A model generated the notes under the pieces. That model searched no databases, was not told the origin of the DNA, and saw only the letters and a list, made by a program, of their open reading frames with translations. From NCBI RefSeq assembly GCF_000717915.1, contig NZ_JOCX01000012.1, forward strand, positions 224,257 through 288,256: a stretch of DNA of 64,000 nucleotides, read 5' to 3'. The position numbers were made by a program, and so were the translations under genes. Origin of the DNA: Streptomyces sp. NRRL S-244. Its GTDB lineage: Bacteria; Actinomycetota; Actinomycetes; Streptomycetales; Streptomycetaceae. Position 1 is the first letter of the stretch. Every line of letters starts with the position of its first letter. Of the stretch, positions 60,001 to 64,000 are shown piece after piece.

Positions 60001-60438
60001 CGGGAGCAGGGAGGCGGCCTCGCCGTCGCCCCACTGGGCCCGCAAGGCGGGTATCAGCCGCTGCGCGAGCGCCGGGCGCGAACCCCGGAGCACGGCCAGC
60101 GACAGCTTCCGGCGGATCTCGGCGGAGGCGTCGTCGTACGCGGCTTCGATCGCCTCGTCCGGCACGGGCAGGGTACGCACGGCCCGGTGGGCGAAGGAGC
60201 GCACCACCGGGTCCGGGTCGGCCAGCCGCTGCGCCAGGTACCCGCTCTGCCGCCCCGCGAACGCCGCCAGTGCGGCCAGCCGCCGCTCGTAGCGGCCGCG
60301 GCCGGCCAGCCCGTCCAGGACGCCGGGCAGTTCGCCGGTGCGGGCGAGGTCGCGGGCGGTGGTGGCGAGCAACCTCAGCCGGTCGGCGTGCGGGAGCGGA
60401 TCGAGTTCGGCGAGCAGGTGTTCGACAGAGTGTGGCAT
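57067..60438 (-). CDS. Giant HEAT-like helical repeat protein
   Basis: 1123-residue soluble protein made of degenerate alpha-helical repeats of HEAT type (for example LAQRLADPDPVVRSFAHRAV near 70, ELMVTRLRNDRDPVRAAALSAL near 380, and many later pairs). No enzyme motif, signal peptide or membrane segment was seen. It is probably a scaffold or protein-binding surface. ATG 60438 was chosen from context. Similar long proteins occur in Streptomyces but without an assigned role. Confidence 0.8.
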   Translation of the reverse strand: MPHSVEHLLAELDPLPHADRLRLLATTARDLARTGELPGVLDGLAGRGRYERRLAALAAFAGRQSGYLAQRLADPDPVVRSFAHRAVRTLPVPDEAIEAAYDDASAEIRRKLSLAVLRGSRPALAQRLIPALRAQWGDGEAASLLPACGPEFVSALLPELAHAVTHWVRLARCHPGPVLDQAAAELAELPENLRAGWWHHRAPGIAAALPAAPDRVLGMLERYGPARLPRPLENRAGDLIAADAERFVRWLAAPERADGYQAYLPPPSRLRQLVRADPPSLPDLGRRWAGRPAYLAALLKALPPGRRAAFHDAATAHTPAPDGMIPDEVLALLPRECRQAEARRCADHARREALPTERLLEALAHLPVAEARPELLAATRLSDADTRRAAWPRLVENAVHARDAEALGEVLELMVTRLRNDRDPVRAAALSALAGVPVPLLAAETSVARLDRIATDAVEARDCSGETHWALERLVFAALGDPAASPALLGWALRTLHELTARTGRVVHPPYGSVLPPGRAQRILDVLRPWLDVRAAKGEYEPLLTFANHWGEHGHRMPELQRMLDEARQRCTDVWFPQFARVWLADPATRGERVAVLLEQEPSAVALEPVLDVLSAHRTDLLDGVLAARPPYGRFLREGAERPLPRFDRADRWVPRQQEEAAWLAEVAVGDESRTVHQRSEVLRGAARIPDHGLELVRRHARSADTVLAETALAASARTSEPAAALPDLLAHAGDDHARVAVYAAGRAAAATAPMRLAELLDGLLGAPSGAKVTSRKEAVRLTARFLPPRRAAALLARVAGDADSHPDVVTAAVSHAIGLLGTGEVWNLLERAAASGTREAGEVIGRTPTLRVAQRHRPRYARLVALLAASPHRSVAAHAVTALPDWVAYAPEAADPVRRAVCDLASGPGWKSAATALEKIAGSKLPHPVGGGEPGSQFHRAVEELLDTVRSGDDPEAGAERDLPALQRVRFLSQIVSAEHGELRAALVRQLAGEPALATLRVALLRRSVDLRADLPELRAALDVLVEAHAGRPGLAAATANSLRDGNWHGDLVRDPAVVLEAVRGLAEDGAAVAGLFAVALTAAMGRRCGWPPEWREVLRGLRRHTEQEVRDAALVAFTHGE

Positions 60439-60503
60439 GGGGTCAGTGTGCCGACCGGGGCAGGCGGCGAGAAAACGGATTTCGCGCTGGTCACGTACGG
60501 CCC

Positions 60504-60541
60504 GGAGCCCGGGCGGCCGTTGGTACGGCCGCCCGGGCTCC
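60504..60541. terminator. Strong hairpin terminator
   Basis: GGAGCCCGGGCGGCCGT (60504-60520) and ACGGCCGCCCGGGCTCC (60525-60541) form a perfect 17-bp stem with a TGGT loop. It follows the anti-sigma gene stop (minus strand) and separates that operon from the HEAT gene. Confidence 0.9.
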
Positions 60542-60583
60542 GTTCGCGACGAGACCGCCGGTGGCACCGGCGGGGCGAAGCGG

Positions 60584-61315
60584 TTACACCGGCATGGGCA
60601 CCGACACGAACCGCTTGCCCGACTCGTTCTCGACCACGACCTCCTTGACGTCGGTCGGGTCCACCGCCGCCGAGCCGTCCAGCGACGCGCCCTTGCCCTC
60701 GCCGTTCTGGCTGCCGACGACCCAGCTGCCGGCGGAGGTGCGCTTGCCGTCCTTCCCGACCACGATCAGCAGGCAGCGCTCGCCCGGCGGGATCCCCGCC
60801 ACGGCCGCGTGCACCCGGACCCACTTGGCCGCGGGCATGACCTGTACGGTCATCCGCGCACTGGTGCGCGGGTCGGTCGCCGAGGCCACCTTCGTACCCG
60901 CCGGCGGCGGCGAAGGCTGCGCCGAGACCGACGGCGTGGGCGGCGGCGGCTGGGCGATCGGCGTGCCGTCCGCCGAGCCCAACTGCGCCCCGGCCCAGAA
61001 CACGGCGGCCAGCGAGGCCGCGGCGGCCAGTCCCGCGATGCCCCATCGTCGGCGCCGCTCGCCCGACGCCTCGTTCCGCACCTGCCGCAGCGTGCGCTGG
61101 AGCAGCAGGTCACCGCCCTGCGGCGGTCCGTCGAGGAAGGCCTCCGCAGGCACCTCGCCCAACGCCGCTTCCATCTCGCGCAACGCGGTCACCTCCTCTC
61201 GGCATTGAACGCAGCCGCGCATGTGATCCTCGACCCGGCGGACCTCTTCCTGGTCCAGGACGCCGAGAATGTACGGGCCGAGCAGTTCCTCCTCCTCGTG
61301 CCGCTGCCGGTTCAT
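60584..61315 (-). CDS. Membrane anti-sigma factor with ZAS zinc finger
   Basis: 243-residue anti-sigma factor. N-terminal ZAS motif: His31 then C35-x2-C38 (DHMRGCVQCREE), which binds zinc and grips the sigma factor. One membrane helix at about 90-112 (GIAGLAAAASLAAVFWAGA), a Pro/Ser linker, then an extracytoplasmic domain of the RskA-like kind (VHAAVAGIPPGERCLLIVVG). ATG 61315 overlaps the sigma stop by 4 bases (ATGA). Signal and protease unknown. Confidence 0.92.
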   Translation of the reverse strand: MNRQRHEEEELLGPYILGVLDQEEVRRVEDHMRGCVQCREEVTALREMEAALGEVPAEAFLDGPPQGGDLLLQRTLRQVRNEASGERRRRWGIAGLAAAASLAAVFWAGAQLGSADGTPIAQPPPPTPSVSAQPSPPPAGTKVASATDPRTSARMTVQVMPAAKWVRVHAAVAGIPPGERCLLIVVGKDGKRTSAGSWVVGSQNGEGKGASLDGSAAVDPTDVKEVVVENESGKRFVSVPMPV

Positions 61316-61917
61316 GCCACCACCTCCCGCAGTCCAGCACCCTGCCGGGGTGGCCTGCCCATTCGATTGCCCGCCCGGCCCTCCGCGGCCCCGCCTTGGC
61401 GGAACACCTCGCGCAGTGCCTTGAGCGCGTAGTGCGCGCGTGATTTGACCGTGCCCGCCGGGATGCCGAGGCTGTCGGCCGCCTCGGCCACGCTCAGCTG
61501 GCGGTAGTACAGCTCCTTGAGCACGTCCCGGTGCTCCGGGGACAACTGGTCGAGGGCCCCCAGCACGGTCATCGTGTCCACGATGGAGTCCGCGTGGTCC
61601 AGCTCCACCGGGGGAGCGGCCGCCTCCCCGGAAACCTCCGCGGGGCGGGCCGCCTTGGCCCGGTACCGGTCGGTGATGATGTTGCGGGCCACCGTCAGCA
61701 GCCAGCCGCGCACCGATCCCTTCCCGTTGACCAGCACCTCGGAATGCCGCCAGGCGCGGATGAGCGTCTCCTGGACGACGTCCTCGGCGGTGGCCCGGTC
61801 TCCGGTCAGCCGGGTGGCATACGCGAGCAGGGCGTGGCCGTGCTCCTCGTACACCGACCTGATCAGTGCCTCATCGGTCGAGCCCCGCCGTGTACGGGGC
61901 CACAGTGGTCCGGCCAT
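61312..61917 (-). CDS. ECF RNA polymerase sigma factor
   Basis: 201-residue group 4 sigma factor. Region 2 spans about 15-85 (ATRLTGDRATAEDVVQETLIRAW, GWLLTVARNIITDRYR), region 4 about 115-170 (LSPEHRDVLKELYYRQLSVAEAADSLGIPAGTVKSRAHYALKALRE). It belongs to the SigK/SigL-like group with a cognate ZAS anti-sigma encoded just downstream. ATG 61917 has GGAGAGGG upstream; the upstream ATG 61944 has none. A promoter-like pair at 61958-61985 suggests autoregulation. Confidence 0.93.
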   Translation of the reverse strand: MAGPLWPRTRRGSTDEALIRSVYEEHGHALLAYATRLTGDRATAEDVVQETLIRAWRHSEVLVNGKGSVRGWLLTVARNIITDRYRAKAARPAEVSGEAAAPPVELDHADSIVDTMTVLGALDQLSPEHRDVLKELYYRQLSVAEAADSLGIPAGTVKSRAHYALKALREVFRQGGAAEGRAGNRMGRPPRQGAGLREVVA

Positions 61918-61957
61918 CTCACCCTCTCCGTCTTCCTCGCCCATCTGGTGCGGTCAG

Positions 61958-61985
61958 AACACGCGCCCCGGCGCGGCCCGGTTCA
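61958..61985 (-). promoter_or_regulatory. Candidate ECF autoregulatory promoter
   Basis: On the minus strand TGAACC (61985-61980) is followed after 16 bases by CGTGTT (61963-61958). GAACC/CGT is the general ECF promoter pattern. It would start transcription just upstream of the sigma gene. Confidence 0.45.
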
Positions 61986-62016
61986 TGTGACCCCCGTCAC
62001 TTCGAACGGGCGGCTC

Positions 62017-63012
62017 TCAGGTGCGGCAGGTACGCCCCTCGTTGAGGCAGACGACGACGGCGGCCATCTGCGCGTCCGTCATGGCGTCCACGAACATCGC
62101 GTGGTCCGTCTTGGGGCTGTGCCGCTGCTCGGGGAAGGAGTCGACGGCGACCGGCACCCCCGGCGGCACCTCGTACGCGAGGGAGATGCGCAGCTGGGGC
62201 ACGGCGAACGTGCCCTGCGGGCAGACGCCGTTGGCAGCGGGGAAGCCGAGGTGCGCGCGGTGACCGGGGCTCTCGGTGTCCAGCCCGTTCCAGCAGCTGG
62301 GGAAGACGAGCGTACGGGTGATGCGCTCGCCGGCGGGGCAGCGCGGGTAACGGGTGGTGAACCGGTCCGGGGAGCCGGAACAGCCCCAGCGGGCGCGTAC
62401 GTCCGCGTCGCTCGCCGCCGTGTACCCCACCGCGTCGCCGGTCATCGCGCGCAGGAAGCGCGGCATCGGCACGACCTTGCCCACCGGGTTGCCGCGGAAC
62501 TCCAAGGAGACCGCCGCCTCGGGCAGGATCTCGCCCGTGTTGCCGTGCCCGGCGGAGCCCTCGTGCGGATGGCTGCCCGCCCGGTCCGTCCGGCGCAGGA
62601 CCGGCCAGTAGTACGTGGACCGGTCGCCGCCGCGGCAGCTGGTCGCGGCGGCGGCCAGGGAGGCGTCCGTCGACATCGCGTCCGTGGACAGGTTCCCCAC
62701 GTACGCGTGGGTGTGGTGGGCGCCCGAGCGCAGCCCCGGCGACACCACGAGGTTGTCCTCGTTGTAGTGGCGCTCCTCGTTGCGCCCGCAGTCCACCGTC
62801 ACGGTGCCCGTCGAGGCGTCGGGTCCGGTCGGCGACGGATCGCGGGGGCCGGGCGGTACGTCCTGTATGTCCACGTAGTCGCGGGAGTTCATCCCGGAAT
62901 GCGCGGTCCCGTCAGGGCCCGCCACCCGGGTGGCGCCCAGCACGGCGGCCGCCAGCCCGATGCCGAGCACCAGGCAGACGAGCAGTGTGAGCAGTCGGCG
63001 TTCGTTCCCCAT
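62017..63012 (-). CDS. DUF1996 family exported protein
   Basis: 331-residue protein. An N-terminal helix (residues 7-27) acts as signal peptide or anchor. The rest matches DUF1996: GLRSGAHHTHAYVGN, STYYWPVL, RTLVFPSCWNG, SFPEQRHSPKTDHAMF. Eight or so cysteines suggest disulfides and an extracellular place. Role unknown; similar domains occur in fungal lectin/carbohydrate-active-like secreted proteins. No good ribosome site before ATG 63012, so an upstream GTG (63021) is possible. Just upstream of the sigma operon on the same strand, though probably separate. Confidence 0.85.
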   Translation of the reverse strand: MGNERRLLTLLVCLVLGIGLAAAVLGATRVAGPDGTAHSGMNSRDYVDIQDVPPGPRDPSPTGPDASTGTVTVDCGRNEERHYNEDNLVVSPGLRSGAHHTHAYVGNLSTDAMSTDASLAAAATSCRGGDRSTYYWPVLRRTDRAGSHPHEGSAGHGNTGEILPEAAVSLEFRGNPVGKVVPMPRFLRAMTGDAVGYTAASDADVRARWGCSGSPDRFTTRYPRCPAGERITRTLVFPSCWNGLDTESPGHRAHLGFPAANGVCPQGTFAVPQLRISLAYEVPPGVPVAVDSFPEQRHSPKTDHAMFVDAMTDAQMAAVVVCLNEGRTCRT

Positions 63013-63135
63013 GCGGGTCACGGTTGCCGCTGCGCGCCGCAGCGTCAACCTGACGTCCCGTATGCCGGCCAGGGCCCCGCCGCCGGTGGCCCGCGCGCTT
63101 GCCGAGCCGTCGGGGGACCGCGCACAGTGACCGGC

Positions 63136-63873
63136 ATGACACCCGCTGAGCTCCTGCACGCGTTCGCCCGCACCCGCGCCTCGCTCGACGGCGGCGAGGT
63201 GACCTACTGGTGGTCCGGGGACATCTACTCCTGGGCCCCGGACCAGCCGTACCGGCGCCTCTTCGGCTTCGAGGGCCTCAACGTCGCCCGGCTCGCCCCG
63301 GACCCGGAGACCGACGGCTTCCAACTGCTCACCAGGGAGGCCGCGTTCTTCCTGGATCCGCAGACCCGGGAGATCCTGGAGACCTGGGAGGACAAGCCGG
63401 TCATCCACATCTGGAACGATCCGGCCAACCTGAGGCTGCGGCCCTTCCCGGTCCCCCTGACCGAGCTCGGGGACCAGGTCTGCTTCAGCCTGGAGATCCC
63501 GCTCGCCTATCCGTCGCCGCTGCCGGTCGCCGACTACCCGCTGAACTCCGCCGACGACACGTACCGGGCCCTGGAGCTCTTCCAGTTCTTCGCTCCGGGC
63601 ACGGTGCTGACCACCGACGAGCCGAGCGTCCCCGCCACCATGTCCTGGACGCGGATGTCCCCGTGGCTCCCGTGGATGGAGCAGGGTCAGCGGCCCGGCG
63701 GCCTCACCTTCCACTGCCGGGGCCGCAAGCTGGGCTCGTACGCCGAGGTCCCGGAGCGCACCCGCGCGTACATCGCGGCCCGCCACCCGGAGTACGCGCA
63801 CGCGCCGGAGAAGTGGACCGAACCCAACGAGACGAGCTGGACCTACTTCCGCGCCCACCACGCCCGACCCTGA
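63136..63873 (+). CDS. DUF1838 family protein
   Basis: 245-residue cytoplasmic protein. It carries the family look of DUF1838: GEVTYWWSGDIYSWAPDQPYRRLFGFEGLN in outline (residues 20-49), FFLDPQTREILETWEDKP, and LTFHCRGRKLGSY. Trp/Tyr-rich, no signal peptide or membrane segment. Role unknown; in some genomes it is linked to lipid or terpenoid metabolism. ATG 63136 was chosen; a GTG at 63127 is in frame. Confidence 0.82.
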   Translation: MTPAELLHAFARTRASLDGGEVTYWWSGDIYSWAPDQPYRRLFGFEGLNVARLAPDPETDGFQLLTREAAFFLDPQTREILETWEDKPVIHIWNDPANLRLRPFPVPLTELGDQVCFSLEIPLAYPSPLPVADYPLNSADDTYRALELFQFFAPGTVLTTDEPSVPATMSWTRMSPWLPWMEQGQRPGGLTFHCRGRKLGSYAEVPERTRAYIAARHPEYAHAPEKWTEPNETSWTYFRAHHARP

Positions 63874-63950
63874 CGGTCGCGGCCCTCGGCCCGGTCGTAC
63901 ACGCCCGGGAGGTGTCCGGGTTCAGGGGGTCTGGTACGGGTTGGCCCGAA

Positions 63951-63965
63951 CCCCTCGCGGAGGGG
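63951..63965. terminator. Small hairpin after DUF1838 gene
   Basis: CCCCTC (63951-63956) and GAGGGG (63960-63965) form a 6-bp stem with a GCG loop 78 bases after the stop. Weak on its own but well placed. Confidence 0.4.
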
Positions 63966-64000
63966 CGCTCGGCGGGGGGTTCGGGGGGGCGGGATACGGG

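Noticed and set aside
56353..60648. 1431-codon open frame on the plus strand
   Set aside because: Antisense to the HEAT-repeat and ATP-grasp genes, with low-complexity translation. High G+C makes such long shadow frames common.

Overview
The window looks like a stretch of Streptomyces (or close relative) chromosome. G+C is very high throughout, third codon positions are almost all G/C, GTG starts and 4-base ATGA/GTGA overlaps are common, and several families are typical of the genus (ECF42 sigma with a DGPF partner, DUF1304, DUF1838, DUF1996, stand-alone RsbW-like ATPases). No rRNA, tRNA, CRISPR array, transposase or phage gene was found. I count 57 protein genes.

Layout. 0.2-11 kb: a methyltransferase, a DEAD-box helicase, a MarR regulator with dyad operators, a cold-shock protein, a DUF1304/TetR pair facing a BtrH-like protein across a palindrome, a P450 with its ferredoxin, a thioredoxin-like protein without its CXXC, and a molybdopterin lipoprotein coupled to a Tat-exported DyP peroxidase. 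11-15 kb: DoxX, the DGPF/ECF42 pair with a recognisable ECF42 promoter, and a stand-alone condensation-domain protein. 14.7-22.8 kb: two very large FtsX-type permeases flanked by two ABC ATPases, one carrying an AbrB-like tail. 22.8-32.5 kb: an LRV-repeat protein with LysR, an NAD-dependent epimerase-like reductase, and a GntR-controlled five-gene import operon of the phosphonate/polyamine/iron class. 32-37.7 kb: DUF2330, then MFS, exported SurE and secreted esterase on the minus strand.

38.5-54.3 kb is the most interesting part. A seven-gene run encodes an aryl-CoA ligase fused to a thioesterase, a salicylyl-CoA 5-hydroxylase/OYE fusion, a nitrilase, gentisate 1,2-dioxygenase, an FAH-family hydrolase, maleate isomerase and a PaaX-type regulator. 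Read in order, this is a route from an aromatic acid (possibly supplied by nitrile or ester hydrolysis) through its CoA thioester and gentisate to fumarate and pyruvate. Three promoters (upstream of the 39.4 kb esterase, the ligase and the hydroxylase) share an almost gap-free 46-base motif and so probably form one regulon. A second motif, with core GTTACACG[A/T]G, occurs at four places around a LacI regulator (37.9, 40.9, 43.98 and 44.06 kb) and suggests a second, interleaved regulon covering the MFS/SurE/esterase genes, the LacI gene, an alpha/beta hydrolase and an RsbW-like ATPase.

54.3-64 kb: a DMT-type membrane protein, two overlapping ATP-grasp genes, a giant HEAT-like protein, an ECF sigma/anti-sigma pair, a DUF1996 exported protein and a DUF1838 protein. 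Functional statements rest on motifs read by eye and on family knowledge; no database search was run.
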